Both the position numbers and the translations under genes were made by a program. Below, piece by piece: positions 51,351 through 61,554 of a stretch of 64,000 nucleotides of DNA (position 1 is its first letter; the number at the start of each line of letters is the position of its first letter). A model generated the notes under the pieces. It was not told the DNA's origin. It worked only from the letters and a program-made list of their open reading frames with translations, and did no database searches. Source of the DNA: DAOVRD01 sp964521715 (GTDB lineage: Bacteria; Planctomycetota; Brocadiia; SM23-32); assembly GCA_964521715.1 (NCBI GenBank), contig CAZFSS010000001.1, forward strand, positions 186,001 to 250,000. Direction: 5' to 3'.

Positions 51351-53033
51351 ATGGAACGGGGAGCGACATTTGTGGTTCTGGCCACGGTCCTTGTGGTCGC
51401 GTGTTCGTCCATCTGCGCGGCGCCCGCTGCGCAGGGGAGCGACGTGCTCCAGAACAGGTGGGTCTTCTGCTTCGGCTACGGGCGCAACCGGCAGGACGTG
51501 GACCAGATCAAGTCGCTCATCCGCACCGCCGCGGACCGCGGGCTGAACGGCATGGTCCTGTCGTCGTTCGACCTGGACGGCATTACGCGGTGGCGGGAGG
51601 AGGACTTCGCCCTCCTGAAGGAGATCGCCGACCTGTGCCGGGAGGAGGGCATCGAGCTCATCCCTACGGGGTTCTCAGTCGGCTATGGCGGCGGGGCGCT
51701 CGGGCACGACATCAACTTCGCGGCTGCCCTGCCGGTTTCGATCTCGCTGAAGGCCGCAGGCGGCAGGGCCGTGCCCGTCGCCGGGGAGAACCTGCTCGTC
51801 AACGGCGACCTGGAGCAGCGTGAGAACGGGCGCTTCGCTGCCTACGCCTTTCACGACCAGCCGGGCGAGGTCTCCTTCCCGGACACGGCGGTGGCGAGCT
51901 CGGGCAGGACGTCGATACGCTTCGAGAACCTGACCGCGAACGAGCACGGCCATGGCAGGATCATGCAGACGATCGCCGTGGAGCCGGGCCGCGCGTACCG
52001 GTTCACGCTCAAAATCAGGACGCAGGACCTGGAGCCCGTCTCCGGCCTCCAGGCCGTGGTGCTCTGCAAGGACCGCACGGTCGCGAACGTCAGCCCCCGG
52101 CTGGAGCCCACGCAGGACTGGACCGACGTGACGGTCGACTTCATCACGGTCGACGAGACGGAGGTCAACGTCTACGCCGGCATCTGGGGCGGCAAGGCGG
52201 GCAGATTCTGGGTGGACGACTTGCAGGTTCGCCAGTACGGCTCGCCAGCCGACATCGTTCGCCGCGAGGGCACGCCGCTTGAACTGAGCAGCCAGGACCG
52301 AGCGGTGACGTTCGTCGAAGGGGCGGACTTCGAGAGGATCGAGAACCGCCGCGACCTGGACGCGGTCGCGCTCACGCCCGGCACCTCGATCAGGGAGGGC
52401 GAGCGGCTGATGCTCGCGTGCTACAAGATGCCTTTCGTCGGGCACTCGTGGGGCAGGCAGATCAGCCTCTGCATGTCGAACCCGGCCCTCTACGACTACT
52501 GGGAGGCCCAGGCCCGCCGGCTGCACGAGGTGCTCGGCTACAAGAAGTTCCTGCTCTCGATGGACGAGATCCGCAACGGCGGCGGCTGCCTCTCGTGCCG
52601 CAGCAGGGACATCTCCATGGCCGAGATACTGGGCGACTGCATCACGAAGCAGCGTGCCATCTTCAAGAGCATCGACCCCGAGATCGAGGTCCTCATCTGG
52701 TCGGACATGCTCGACCCGAACCATAACGCGCACGACAACTACTACCGCGTCGTCGGCGACTTCACCGGCTCCTGGAACTACGTGCCCAGGGACCTGATCA
52801 TCGTCTGCTGGTGGAACGAGATGAAGGAGAAGTCCCTGGCCTTCTTCTCCGGCCAGGGGTTCCGCACGATGGGCGCGTGCTTCTACGATGCTGACGACCT
52901 GACGAACTCCAGGCAGTGGTTGGAACTGCTGAGGGCGACGCCCAACGCGGCGGGCATCATGTTCACCTCGTGGCAGCGGAAGTACGGGCTGCTGGGACCC
53001 TTCGGCGACCTTGTGTCCGGCAGCCAGGGCTGA
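51351..53033 (+). CDS. Secreted GH20-like barrel protein with inserted CBM-like module
   Basis: A ~560-residue secreted protein with a signal peptide. The first ~110 residues after it look like the opening strands of a TIM barrel (WVFCFGYGRNRQD, GMVLSSFDLD, GIELIPTGFS). Residues about 140-305 are a CBM-like jelly roll (NLLVNGDLEQRENG, VEPGRAYRFTLKIRT, IWGGKAGRFWVDDLQV). The barrel resumes with YKKFLLSMDEIRNGGGC, VLIWSDMLD and IVCWWNEM. DE in the SMDEI motif resembles the GH20-type catalytic pair, but this is tentative. GGAGGTGG precedes the ATG at 51351. Confidence 0.6.
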   Translation: MERGATFVVLATVLVVACSSICAAPAAQGSDVLQNRWVFCFGYGRNRQDVDQIKSLIRTAADRGLNGMVLSSFDLDGITRWREEDFALLKEIADLCREEGIELIPTGFSVGYGGGALGHDINFAAALPVSISLKAAGGRAVPVAGENLLVNGDLEQRENGRFAAYAFHDQPGEVSFPDTAVASSGRTSIRFENLTANEHGHGRIMQTIAVEPGRAYRFTLKIRTQDLEPVSGLQAVVLCKDRTVANVSPRLEPTQDWTDVTVDFITVDETEVNVYAGIWGGKAGRFWVDDLQVRQYGSPADIVRREGTPLELSSQDRAVTFVEGADFERIENRRDLDAVALTPGTSIREGERLMLACYKMPFVGHSWGRQISLCMSNPALYDYWEAQARRLHEVLGYKKFLLSMDEIRNGGGCLSCRSRDISMAEILGDCITKQRAIFKSIDPEIEVLIWSDMLDPNHNAHDNYYRVVGDFTGSWNYVPRDLIIVCWWNEMKEKSLAFFSGQGFRTMGACFYDADDLTNSRQWLELLRATPNAAGIMFTSWQRKYGLLGPFGDLVSGSQG

Positions 53034-53092
53034 CGCAGGGAGCGGTGCCGCCCGGCAGGGGCATTGGCAATCATCTTGAGGAGGGACGCCGG

Positions 53093-55153
53093 ATGAACAC
53101 CACTCTCCTGGCGTGGCTCGTGCTGGTCGTGGCGGGCCTGGCGGCTCTGCCGCAGTCGGCCTTCGCGTCCGCCTACCACGTGTCCAACGACGGCGACGAC
53201 AGTAACGACGGGCGGACGCCGGGCACGGCGCTGCGCACCCTGACGGAGGCCGCGAAGCGAGTGGAGCGCGGAGACACGATCCTGCTCCGGCGCGGTGACG
53301 TGTTCCGCGAGTCGGTTGAGATCGCCGTGCCGGACGTGGAGATCGGTGCCTACGGTCCGGCGGACCGGGAGCGGCCGGTCGTCAGCGGCAGCGTGCCCAT
53401 AACCGGCTGGCAGCCGTACAAAGGGTCCATCTACGTCGCGGAGACGGATGCCGACGTGGGATACCTGTTCGTCAACGGCCGTCTCATGACCATCGCCCGG
53501 TACCCGAACGCCGGCTGGCTGCGGACGAAGGCCTGGCGCGAGGAGCAACTGCCGGACGAGGGCGGCGGCCGCCGGCGCCGCCGCTTGGGGAAGACGTTCG
53601 TCACCTGCCCCGAGCTGGCGGACCACCCGCGCAACGCGCAGGGCTACTGGGTCGGCGCGAACATCCGCTGGCGCCATCATAGCTGGTGGTACGAGACGCG
53701 ACCCGTGCTCGAGTACGACCCGGCCGGCGTCCTGACCCTGGGCGACCGAAGCTTCGAAGACATGGGGCCGTTCGATGGGGACGAGAAGGGCTGGGGCTTC
53801 TACCTGGACGGGAAGCTGGACGAGCTGGACGCTCCCGGCGAGTGGTACTTCGACGCGGAGGCGGGCAAGGTCTACCTCTACCCGCCCGACGGCGCCGACC
53901 CCGGCGTGCTCCTGGTCGAGGGCTCCGTCCTCAGCACGGGCCTCAAAGTGCAGAACTCGGCGGTCAGGGACGTCTGCTTCCGGCACCAGAGGGACGTCGG
54001 GCTGGAGATCGACGGCTGTTGCGTCGTCGAGCGCTGCCTGTTCGAGGGCATCGGACGCGACGCCACGCTGAGCGAGCGCGGCGCCGGCGGCGCGGGCCTG
54101 CATGCGGCGTCGGGCGTACGGGACGCCCGCGTGCGGCACAACGAGTTCCGGGACAACCTCAATCACAGCATCGCCTGGTGGCAGAACCCGCAGGGCCCGG
54201 GCTCGTCCGTCATCGAGCACAACGTCATAGTCAACAGCGGGACCGTCCCCGGCTACGGCGGCAGCGGCTCCTGGCACGCCGTCGGCATCCTGATCGGCAG
54301 GGGAGCGAACGTGCACGTGCGCCACAACCGGATCGACGGGACCGGCTACGCCGGCATCCTGCTGGGCAGCGACGGCAACGCCGCCGAGTACAACGCCATC
54401 CGCAACGCCATGTCCACGCTCAACGACGGGGCCGGAATCTACACCAACTGCTCGCGCAGCATCATCCGCCACAACGTCATCCTGGACGCCAAGGGCGGCA
54501 TGGAATCCTCCGGCACCTGGCCCAACATATCCCACGGCATCTGGCTGGAGTTCCTGGGCGAATACCGCGAAAGCATCGTCGAAGGAAACACTTGCGCGGG
54601 GTGCGGCGCCGACGGCCTCTTCCTGACCAACAACTACGAGTGCGTCGTGCGGGATAACGTCCTCTACGGCAACGAGCGGTACCAACTGCTCTTGACCGGC
54701 CGGGGGGAGAGCGAATCGGAGGACGTCACTCAGGACCACGTGATCGCGGGCAACGTGCTCTACGCCACCCGCCCGCCGCAGAAGGTCCTCTACTTCGACC
54801 CGCGCTTCGACTACGGCATCCTGAAGGCCAACTCCTACTTCAGCCCCCACACGGACGAGCCGATCGTGGCCGGCCTCGGATGGCCCGGGGCCGGACGGGA
54901 GACCGCCCTCACGCTGGCCTCCTGGCAGAAGGACTACGCGTGGGCCGACCGCGAAGCGCGGACCGACCCGGAGGCGCCCGCAGATCGCGGCGCCGCCGAC
55001 CGCTCGCAGCTCTTCATCAACGACGGCGCATCCGTGAAGCGGATCGAGCTCGATGAGGTTTATCGCGACCTGGATGGCAGTCCCGTTGAGGGCAGCATTG
55101 AACTGCAGCCCTTCTCGAGCCGGGTCCTCATACGGGTCGAGCCCTCTCCGTAG
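53093..55153 (+). CDS. Secreted right-handed parallel beta-helix protein
   Basis: A 686-residue secreted protein (signal ends near AFAS). It starts YHVSNDGDDSNDGRTPGTALRT, a hallmark of pectate-lyase-like/NosD-type beta-helix proteins, then has LRRGDVFRES. From about residue 270 to 570 there are repeated short helix coils with Asn ladders and His residues (VRHNEFRDNLNHS, IEHNVIVNSG, VRHNRIDGTGYAGI, IRHNVILDA). These proteins usually bind or cleave acidic polysaccharides. A Gly-Arg-rich patch (GGGRRRRRLG) occurs near residue 160. GAGGAGGG lies upstream of the ATG. No catalytic residues assigned. Confidence 0.75.
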   Translation: MNTTLLAWLVLVVAGLAALPQSAFASAYHVSNDGDDSNDGRTPGTALRTLTEAAKRVERGDTILLRRGDVFRESVEIAVPDVEIGAYGPADRERPVVSGSVPITGWQPYKGSIYVAETDADVGYLFVNGRLMTIARYPNAGWLRTKAWREEQLPDEGGGRRRRRLGKTFVTCPELADHPRNAQGYWVGANIRWRHHSWWYETRPVLEYDPAGVLTLGDRSFEDMGPFDGDEKGWGFYLDGKLDELDAPGEWYFDAEAGKVYLYPPDGADPGVLLVEGSVLSTGLKVQNSAVRDVCFRHQRDVGLEIDGCCVVERCLFEGIGRDATLSERGAGGAGLHAASGVRDARVRHNEFRDNLNHSIAWWQNPQGPGSSVIEHNVIVNSGTVPGYGGSGSWHAVGILIGRGANVHVRHNRIDGTGYAGILLGSDGNAAEYNAIRNAMSTLNDGAGIYTNCSRSIIRHNVILDAKGGMESSGTWPNISHGIWLEFLGEYRESIVEGNTCAGCGADGLFLTNNYECVVRDNVLYGNERYQLLLTGRGESESEDVTQDHVIAGNVLYATRPPQKVLYFDPRFDYGILKANSYFSPHTDEPIVAGLGWPGAGRETALTLASWQKDYAWADREARTDPEAPADRGAADRSQLFINDGASVKRIELDEVYRDLDGSPVEGSIELQPFSSRVLIRVEPSP

Positions 55154-55285
55154 AGGCGGGGGACATCCTGGGCTCGGCGCCGTGGGGCGGCGCAGGCCTG
55201 CATCGGCTCCGGTCACCTTGACGGGCGCGGCGCGGCGGGCTATGCTCGCCGGCCCACCACCTCACTCGGCAAACCGGGAGGCGTA

Positions 55286-57391
55286 ATGGCTTCCTTCGTG
55301 ACGACGGACGACCGGGGGAACTTCGTCCTGGACGGCCGGCCCTGGTTTCTCCACGGGGCGACGTACTTCGGCCACCGGCCGGGCACCTGCGGCGCGGACT
55401 GGATGGGCGAGAACTTCGCGCACAACGCCCGGTTCTTCGAGCGCGACTTCGGCACCATGCGCGAGCTGGGGCTTAACACGGCGTCCATCTTCGTGCCGGC
55501 CCGGGCGTTCTTCGTCGGCCTGGATCCGGCCGAAAAGCGGTTCGAGCAGCTTCACGCCGTGCTGGACAGGCTGGGCGAGTTCGGCCTGCGCGCGATCCTC
55601 TATGCGCGCCGGGCGCTGGGGCGCGAGGCCTGGTGCGCCGAGCACGGAGTCGACCCCGCGCAGGGGATGTGGCATCCGGCCGTGAACCCGCACGCCGAGC
55701 AGTACAGCATCGACGAGTGTAAGGCGTTCCGCGAGCGCTTCGCCGGCCGGGCGGAGATACTGGGCTGGGCCACGAGCGTGGGGCGCTTCTTCCGCTACGA
55801 CTTCAGCGCGCCGCCCGTGCGTGACGCGTGGGCTGCATGGCTGCGCGAGCGCTTCGACGGCGACTTCGGCCGCCTGCGGGAGCTGTTCGACCTCGGGCCG
55901 GCCGAAGGCACGTGGGAAGAGGTCCTCATGCCCACCGAGATGGAGCCCTACTTCAACGAGGACAACCCGCGCTCCTTCGAGTTCGCGCTGATGCAGCAGG
56001 TGCTCTGCTGCCGATCCAGCGCCCGCATCACCCAAGCCGTCCGCCCGGCCGTGCCGAACCACCTCATCATCAACGACGTGGAGGGCTGCTGCTTCTCTAT
56101 GGGGCACCTGACGGCACTGGTGCCCGAGATGCTGGCGGCCGACGCGCTCTGGCACGAGTGCTACAACTGGGAGGGCCTGCGCAGCTTCCACTTCGGCGAC
56201 GGGCCGCCGCGCTGGATGAAGGAGCCCGTGGCCGACAAGCCGGCCGTCGAGATCCTCTGCGCCGCCGGTTACGTCCAGATGCTCACGCGCTGGTGCCGGC
56301 GCTCGGGCAAGCCCGTCATCATCTGCCACGGCGTCGACATCGGCGAGAAGCGTCGCGGCACCTACACCGAGGACGACCAGCGGCTTCTGATCAGCCGTTA
56401 CAACGCGTTCGCGGTGGCCTCCGGCGCCCATGGCATCAACTACTGGTGCTGGAACGACGACGAGCTCTCGAAGACCTACACGCGGCAGTTCGGCGTCGAG
56501 TTCACGGTCGATACGCCGGCGCAGAAGAAGGACTACCAGCAGGCAGGCGAGACGATGGGGCTGGTGCGTTACGACGGCTCGCAGCGGCCCGCCTGCGAGG
56601 ACGTCCGCGAGTTGTCCCGCCGAATGCGGGGCAGGCCGGCCGAGGAGCCGCGCCGGGAGGTCCTGGTGCTCTTCCCGTGCCCCATGTTCCAGAGCGTGCA
56701 CCGCTACCGTTCGAACCTGACGGGCTTCGCGATCCTGACGTCGCTTGCGCGGGAGGGCATCGCCGGCGACGTGGCCATGACGTCGGCTGGCGAGGACGTC
56801 GTGAGACTGGACCACCTGACGCCGTTCCGGCTCGTGATAATCGGCGCGCCGGAGTATACGCGCGACCACGAGCGGGTGCCCGAGCTGCTCGTGCAGTACG
56901 TGGAAGGGGGCGGCACGCTGCTCCTGCCGCTGGCCGAAAGGGACCGCCTGCAGGACCCGTACGTGAAGTGGCGCGGTGCTCCGGCCCTGGCGAAGCTGGC
57001 GGGGGCCGCGCGCGTGCTCGGCCGCGAGGAGACGGCCCGGATCGACCGCGTTGCGTCCGCCCACGCGGCGTTCGACGCGTCGGCGACCCCGTCGTGGGAG
57101 CTGGCGATGGACGAACCCGCCACCTTCACGCGTGTTGAACCGGCGGCCGGCGCGGAGGTGCTCGTCCGCGCGGGCACCGGCCCGCTGCTCTACAGGCATC
57201 GGCTCGGGGCGGGCGCGGTCTACGTCTTTACCTGGAACCTGGACGTGCTGCTCTTCCGGGGCGGCCGGATCGACTACGGCGGCGGCCATTGGGGCTGGCT
57301 CTGGCGCGGCCTGGCCCGCGAGATCGGCCTTGCCTGCGACCCGGACGGCCCCCTGGCGCGGACCGTGGCCGAGATGGACCCGCAGCCGTGA
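55286..57391 (+). CDS. GH42/GH35-like beta-glycosidase family protein
   Basis: A 701-residue protein without signal peptide. The start NFVLDGRPWFLHGATYFGH and ELGLNTASIFVPAR are typical of clan GH-A enzymes such as beta-galactosidases. The barrel continues to about residue 420. PTEMEPYFNED offers a possible catalytic Glu near residue 215, but the pair is not certain. Residues about 450-560 resemble the amidotransferase-like trimerisation domain (LVIIGAPEYTRDH, VEGGGTLLLPLAERD). The C-terminal region is beta-rich. It follows the beta-helix gene by about 130 bases on the same strand. Confidence 0.6.
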   Translation: MASFVTTDDRGNFVLDGRPWFLHGATYFGHRPGTCGADWMGENFAHNARFFERDFGTMRELGLNTASIFVPARAFFVGLDPAEKRFEQLHAVLDRLGEFGLRAILYARRALGREAWCAEHGVDPAQGMWHPAVNPHAEQYSIDECKAFRERFAGRAEILGWATSVGRFFRYDFSAPPVRDAWAAWLRERFDGDFGRLRELFDLGPAEGTWEEVLMPTEMEPYFNEDNPRSFEFALMQQVLCCRSSARITQAVRPAVPNHLIINDVEGCCFSMGHLTALVPEMLAADALWHECYNWEGLRSFHFGDGPPRWMKEPVADKPAVEILCAAGYVQMLTRWCRRSGKPVIICHGVDIGEKRRGTYTEDDQRLLISRYNAFAVASGAHGINYWCWNDDELSKTYTRQFGVEFTVDTPAQKKDYQQAGETMGLVRYDGSQRPACEDVRELSRRMRGRPAEEPRREVLVLFPCPMFQSVHRYRSNLTGFAILTSLAREGIAGDVAMTSAGEDVVRLDHLTPFRLVIIGAPEYTRDHERVPELLVQYVEGGGTLLLPLAERDRLQDPYVKWRGAPALAKLAGAARVLGREETARIDRVASAHAAFDASATPSWELAMDEPATFTRVEPAAGAEVLVRAGTGPLLYRHRLGAGAVYVFTWNLDVLLFRGGRIDYGGGHWGWLWRGLAREIGLACDPDGPLARTVAEMDPQP

Positions 57392-57548
57392 CGCCGCGGG
57401 GCGCCCGCAGGGCTTGCTGGCTGCAGTGGCTTCGGGCGTTGCCCGAGCGGGCGGCCACGTGTACCATGGCGCGCCGTTCATGGTGTGATGGGCCGGCCGA
57501 CGCAATGCCCGGTCGGCTGGATTGCGGCGTGCGCACAGGAGAAGAGCG

Positions 57549-60500
57549 ATGCGTCTCTCATGTCGGACGTGCGTGATTGCGGCGTGGGTTCTGATGGTCT
57601 CTGGCTGCAGCGCGTTTGCACAGGCGGCGGGTGAGGAGGGTGCGAAGATGCAGTTGCCCGAAGGAGTGAAGGCAGTGTGGGACGTGAGGAAAGCCTGGCG
57701 CGAGTCGACCGGAACGCGGGAGCGCATCTGCATCAACGCGCTGTGGCGCTGGCAGCCGGCCGAAGGGGCGGAGGACGCCGTGCCCGCCGACGGCTGGGGC
57801 CTCTTCAGGGTGCCCGAGCCGTGGCCGGGAGGCGGCGGACGGGGCGGGTCCCGGATGCTCTTCGCGGATCCCGGCTGGGGCGAGCAGAGGCTGAGCGACG
57901 TGACGGCGGCCTGGCACCAGCGGGAGATCACCATCCCTGCTCAATGGGCGGGCCGTCGCATCGTCCTGACGACGGAGTACCTGAATTCCTACGCGGCCGT
58001 GTACGTGGACGGCGCGAAGGTCGGCGAGATGCGCTACCCGTGGGGCGAGGTGGACCTGACGTCGGCGTGTCTCCCCGGGCGAACGCACGTGCTAAGCATG
58101 CTCGTTGTAGCCATGCCGTTGAATGCCGTCATGCTGTCATACAACGACACGGCTTCCGCCCGGGAGGTCCAGGGCAGTGTGGCGCGACGCGGCCTGTGCG
58201 GCGATGTGTACCTGGTGGGCGAGCCGGCCGGCCCTCGCATTGCGGACGCCAGGGTGGACACCTCGGTGCGCAGGTGGCAGATCACGTTCGACGCGAAGCT
58301 TGACGGCGTGGACCCCGAGGCCCGCTACGTCCTGCGCACCCGGATAAGGGATGGGGACCGGACGGTGGAGGAGTTCACGGGCGAGCCCTTCAAGGGGAGC
58401 GAGCTGGCAGACGGCCACATACTGATCACGGAGCACTGGCGGCCCGAGAAGCTCTGGGACGTGAACACTCCCCAGAACCAGTACGAGGCGGACCTCTCCC
58501 TCCTGGATGCCGACGGGGCATTGCTGGACGGGGCCCTGCCCGTTCGCTTCGGGTTTCGCGAGTTCTGGATCGAGGGGCGGGACTTCTACCTGAACGGCAC
58601 GCGGTTCTTCCTGTCCGCCATCCCGCTGGACAACGGCCAGATGAGCCCGACGATGGCGAGCTACGCGGCGGTCAGGGCGACCCTGCAACGCTACAAGAGC
58701 TTCGGGATCAACTTCGTCTACACGCATAACTACGGCTGTCAGCCGGGAGCCCACCTGAGCTTCGAGGAGGTGCTGCGGGCCGCCGACGACGAAGGGATGC
58801 TCTTGTCCTTCTCCCAGCCGCATTTCGGGCACTACGAGTGGGACGCTCCCGACGCGGATGAGACCAACGGCTACGCGCTGCACGCCGCGTTCTACGTGCA
58901 CGTCGCGCAGAACCACCCGTCGGTGGTCTGCTACTCCACGAGCCACAACGCGACCGGGTACGCGGAGGACATGAACCCGGACATGATCGACGGCATTCTG
59001 AACCCGCGGGACCAGTGGTCCCTGCGGGGCGCCGCACGGGCCCTGCGCGCGGAAGGCATCATCAGGCGGCTGGACCCGAGCCGGTTCGTCTATCACCACT
59101 CCTCGGGCAGCCTGAGCTCGATGCACACGAGCAACTTCTACCCGAACTGGGTGCCGATCCAGGAGATGTCCGACTGGTTCGAGCATTGGGCCACGTTCGG
59201 CGTCAAGCCCGTCTTCACCTGCGAGTTCAGCGCGCCGTTCCTGTGGGACTGGGCGATGTACCGAGGGTGGTACAAGGGCAAGCGGGAGTTCGGCAGCGCC
59301 GTCGCGCCGTGGGAGTTCTGCCTCGCCGAGTGGGACGCCCAGTTCTTCGGCGCCAGGGCCTACGACATCACCGAGGAGGAGAAGGAGAACATCCGCTGGG
59401 AAGCCGAGCAGTTCCGACAGGGCCGCGCGTGGCAGCGGTGGGATTATCCTCACCGGCTCAGTTCGCAGGAGTTTGACGACCGCTTCCTGGTCATCGCCAT
59501 GTACCTGACCGATAATTGGCGCGCGTTCCGCACGTGGGGGATGTCGGCGAACTCCCCGTGGGAATACGGGAGCTACTGGAAACGGCCCGCCGGCGGCGAA
59601 AGGGACAGGGGCGACCTCGAGCTCGACGTCGATTGGGAGCACCTGCAGCGGCCCGGGCCGAGGCCGCCTTACGTTCGGGAGAAGGAGGCGGAGCAGCAGC
59701 TCGCCTTCGATCCGGCAGACCTGGAGCCCACCGCCGCCGCGGAGGCCCTATACCGGAACAACATGGCGCTGCTGGCCTACGTCGCCGGCAAGCCCGCGGC
59801 CTTCACGAGCAAGGACCACAATTACCTGCCGGGCGAGAAGGTCGAGAAGCAGCTCATCGTCATCAACAACTCGCGCCAGACCGTCACGTGCGACTGCGAG
59901 TGGTCCTTCGGCCTGCCCCGCCCCGTGACCGGAAGCACGACCACGGCGTTGCCCACGGGGCAGCAGCAGCGCATCCCCCTGACCTTCGAGCTGCCGGCGG
60001 ACCTGGCGCCCGGGCAGTACGAGCTGAAGGCAGCCGTGCATTTCAGCAACGGCGAGACGCAGGAGGACTCCTTCACCGTCGACGTCCTGCCGCAGCCGGA
60101 ACCGGTGCAGGCCGGCGCGAAGATCGCGCTGTTCGACCCCAAGGGCGAGACCGCCGAGCTGCTGAAGGGGCTGGACGTTCGCTTCGACCCAGTGGAGGGA
60201 GACGCCGACCTGTCGGCGTACGGCGTCCTCCTGATCGGCAAGGGCGCCCTGACGCTCGACGGCCCGGCGCCGGATCTTTCCGGCGTCGGCGACGGCCTGA
60301 AGGTCGTCGTGTTCGAGCAGACGGGGGACGTGCTGGAGAAGCGGCTTGGGTTCCGCGTGGCCGAGTACGGGCTGCGCTGGGTCTTCAAGCGCGTGCCGGA
60401 CCATCCTCTGCTGGCGGGGCTGGCGGACGAGCACCTGCGCAACTGGCGCGGCGAGGCCACGATCCTGCCGGGGCGCCTGGAGTACGAGCGGGCCCCGCAG

Positions 60501-61469
60501 TTCAACTACGTGCCGACGGTCAAGTGGTGCGGCATCCCCGTCACGCGGCTCTGGCGCTGCGGCAACCGGGGTAACGTGGCTTCCGCCCTCATCGAGAAGC
60601 CGGCCTGCGGCGACTTCCTGCCCATTCTCGACGGCGGCTACGCCCTCCAGTACAGCGCGCTCATGGAGCACCGCGAAGGGAAAGGCATGGTGCTCTTCTG
60701 CCAGGCGGACGTGACCGGGCGAACGGAGGCCGATCCTGCGGCGGACGCGCTGGCCCGGAACATACTGCGGTACGTTTCGGACTGGAAGCCGGCTCCGCGG
60801 CGCAAGGCCGTCTACGTCGGCGATCCGGCCGGGCGGAGCTACCTTGAGTCCGCTGGCCTCTCGCTGGCGCCCTACGAGGCCGGGAAGCTCTCAGGCGACC
60901 AGGTCCTCATCGTCGGGCCCGGCGGCAGGCAGGAACTCCGCGACGACGAGGGGACGATCCTCGACTGGCTCGAGGCGGGCGGGCACGTGCTGGCCCTCGG
61001 CCTTGACGAGAGGGACGCGGATGCGTTCCTGGCCTTCGACGTGGGCATGCAGAAGGCGGAGCACATCGCGGCGTACTTCGGGCCATTCGGCGCTGGCTCC
61101 GCGCTGGCGGGCGTCTCTCCAGCGGAGGTCCACAACCGCGACCCGCGCGAACTGCCCCTCGTCTCAGCGGGAGCCACAGTCGTCGGCGACGGCGTGCTGG
61201 CGACGGCCCAGGACGGGGCAGTCGTCTTCTGTCAACTCGCTCCCTGGCAGTTCGACTACTCCGGGGAGAGGATGAACGTCAAGCGCACCTTCCGGCGGGT
61301 CAGTTGCCTGGTGGCCCGTCTGCTGGCGAACATGGGCACGGCGGGGCAGACGCCGCTGCTCGACCATCTCTCCCGCCCGGTCGCGGAGGGCGAGACGCGC
61401 TGGCTGGACGGCCTTTACCTCGACAATCCCGAGGAGTGGGACGACCCGTACCGCTTCTTCCGCTGGTGA
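57549..61469 (+). CDS. Large GH2-like secreted glycoside hydrolase, paralogue without CBM insertion
   Basis: A ~1306-residue paralogue of the gene at 10753, with the same domain order and a lipoprotein-type signal (MVSGC). The jelly roll has AGRRIVLTTEYLNSYAAV, the barrel starts GFREFWIEGRDFYLNGTR, and the site where GH2 enzymes carry GNE reads STSHNATGYAEDM. The nucleophile-type motif is FTCEFSAPF. The C-terminus runs straight through VVFCQLAPWQFDYSG, lacking the ~170-residue insertion seen in the copy at 10753. ATG at 57549 has GAGAAGAG upstream. It converges on a third paralogue at 61555. Confidence 0.75.
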   Translation: MRLSCRTCVIAAWVLMVSGCSAFAQAAGEEGAKMQLPEGVKAVWDVRKAWRESTGTRERICINALWRWQPAEGAEDAVPADGWGLFRVPEPWPGGGGRGGSRMLFADPGWGEQRLSDVTAAWHQREITIPAQWAGRRIVLTTEYLNSYAAVYVDGAKVGEMRYPWGEVDLTSACLPGRTHVLSMLVVAMPLNAVMLSYNDTASAREVQGSVARRGLCGDVYLVGEPAGPRIADARVDTSVRRWQITFDAKLDGVDPEARYVLRTRIRDGDRTVEEFTGEPFKGSELADGHILITEHWRPEKLWDVNTPQNQYEADLSLLDADGALLDGALPVRFGFREFWIEGRDFYLNGTRFFLSAIPLDNGQMSPTMASYAAVRATLQRYKSFGINFVYTHNYGCQPGAHLSFEEVLRAADDEGMLLSFSQPHFGHYEWDAPDADETNGYALHAAFYVHVAQNHPSVVCYSTSHNATGYAEDMNPDMIDGILNPRDQWSLRGAARALRAEGIIRRLDPSRFVYHHSSGSLSSMHTSNFYPNWVPIQEMSDWFEHWATFGVKPVFTCEFSAPFLWDWAMYRGWYKGKREFGSAVAPWEFCLAEWDAQFFGARAYDITEEEKENIRWEAEQFRQGRAWQRWDYPHRLSSQEFDDRFLVIAMYLTDNWRAFRTWGMSANSPWEYGSYWKRPAGGERDRGDLELDVDWEHLQRPGPRPPYVREKEAEQQLAFDPADLEPTAAAEALYRNNMALLAYVAGKPAAFTSKDHNYLPGEKVEKQLIVINNSRQTVTCDCEWSFGLPRPVTGSTTTALPTGQQQRIPLTFELPADLAPGQYELKAAVHFSNGETQEDSFTVDVLPQPEPVQAGAKIALFDPKGETAELLKGLDVRFDPVEGDADLSAYGVLLIGKGALTLDGPAPDLSGVGDGLKVVVFEQTGDVLEKRLGFRVAEYGLRWVFKRVPDHPLLAGLADEHLRNWRGEATILPGRLEYERAPQFNYVPTVKWCGIPVTRLWRCGNRGNVASALIEKPACGDFLPILDGGYALQYSALMEHREGKGMVLFCQADVTGRTEADPAADALARNILRYVSDWKPAPRRKAVYVGDPAGRSYLESAGLSLAPYEAGKLSGDQVLIVGPGGRQELRDDEGTILDWLEAGGHVLALGLDERDADAFLAFDVGMQKAEHIAAYFGPFGAGSALAGVSPAEVHNRDPRELPLVSAGATVVGDGVLATAQDGAVVFCQLAPWQFDYSGERMNVKRTFRRVSCLVARLLANMGTAGQTPLLDHLSRPVAEGETRWLDGLYLDNPEEWDDPYRFFRW

Positions 61470-61554
61470 GCGTAGCGCGCCGCGCAGCGCGCCTGCGGCC
61501 ACCGTTCGGCGGTTGATCTGATGCGCCGCCCGCTGCGGCCCGTGTGACTCCGAA

